Shown here: piece after piece, positions 22,492 through 22,617 of the stretch
Layout of the letters: the number at the start of each line of letters is the position of its first letter
Position numbering within the stretch: position 1 is the stretch's first letter
Assembly: GCA_050180745.1 (NCBI GenBank)
Contig: JBFXDW010000022.1
Location: 1-22,617, forward strand
DNA from: JBFXDW01 sp050180745
GTDB taxonomy: Bacteria > Pseudomonadota > Alphaproteobacteria > UBA9219
Length of the DNA: 22,617 nt
Direction: 5' to 3'
Program-made: the position numbers and the translations under genes
Notes under the pieces: generated by a model
What the model was told of the DNA's origin: nothing
The model's database searches: none
What the model saw: only the letters and a program-made list of their open reading frames with translations

Positions 22492-22617
22492 GGCCTTGTT
22501 GAATAAAGCGTGATTGCGGACGCAGTTTTCTTATTTCTTTAAAGTTTAATATTCAGGGGCAGCGAGGTTTCGGAAGGTGTTGAGGGTTTGGGCCTTCAGG
22601 ACAGCTTCGGTTTTTTG
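22492..22617 (-). mobile_element. End of an IS5-family (IS903-type) insertion sequence
   Basis: GGCCTTGTTGAATAAAGC (22492-22509) matches the known 18-bp terminal repeat of IS903 (GGCTTTGTTGAATAAATC) at 16 of 18 positions. Inside it, a minus-strand reading frame runs off the window edge (next entry). The element continues beyond the window, so its other end and target duplication cannot be seen. Confidence 0.75.
22546..22617 (-). CDS. IS5-family transposase, C-terminal end (partial)
   Basis: Twenty-three codons are open from the window edge to TAA at 22546-22548: QKTEAVLKAQTLNTFRN, then LAAPEY. The position just inside an IS903-like end, and the A-(E)-A-V-(L)-K-A-x-x-L-N style of the tail of IS5 transposases, support the call. 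Too short for an independent family assignment. Confidence 0.55.
   Translation of the reverse strand, partial: QKTEAVLKAQTLNTFRNLAAPEY

Overview
The window carries a typical alphaproteobacterial gene set of roughly even base composition: a ChvG-type sensor kinase, an alphaproteobacterial-type FabI, MotA/MotB, PurE/PurK, ScpA/ScpB, RadA and an exact CtrA-type TTAA-N7-TTAAC box upstream of motA. It looks like a free-living, flagellated member of the class, perhaps near Rhodospirillales or Micavibrionales. That placement is inferred from protein style, not from a search.

Layout. 1-902: C-terminal beta-barrel of an autotransporter cut by the window edge. 978-1316: frameshifted remnant of an ISAs1-family transposase. 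1321-3413 (-): a GT4 glycosyltransferase translationally coupled to a PIG-L deacetylase. 3482-5647 (+): two proteins that look like enzymes without their catalytic residues (an alpha/beta-hydrolase-like lipoprotein-free exported protein and an ArsC/LMW-phosphatase-like protein). 5741-8444 (+): motA, motB, fabI, with motB and fabI overlapping. 8450-8593: a 144-bp MITE-like palindrome. 8704-10419 (+): ChvG-type kinase. 10430-11050 (-): degenerate GGDEF protein. 11129-12863 (+): purE-purK. 12852-13148 (-): stand-alone N-terminal domain of a prepilin peptidase. 13202-15770 (+): three-gene ABC-2 exporter. 15769-15966: composite of heptamer arrays and a nested palindrome. 15969-18698 (-): chemoreceptor-derived coiled-coil membrane protein. 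18997-20919 (+): scpA, an AT-rich GNAT acetyltransferase, scpB. 20970-22361 (-): radA. 22492-22617: end of an IS5-family (IS903-like) element.

Three themes stand out. First, a cluster of probable pseudoenzymes: Ser to Gly and His to Tyr in the hydrolase, Cys to Ser in the phosphatase, SPEEI in place of GGDEF with the RxxD I-site kept. Second, a family of 7-bp tandem arrays (GATCCCY / GAATCCY type) that recurs five times at gene borders, in one case coding for a protein tail, in another replacing the usual ribosome-binding region, and often creating clustered GANTC sites, the CcrM methylation motif. Third, unusual couplings: fabI tied to motAB behind a CtrA box, and a GNAT gene inserted inside scpAB.

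No tRNA, rRNA, CRISPR array or classical defence system was seen. The window is mostly chromosomal housekeeping and envelope genes, with small mobile sequences between them.
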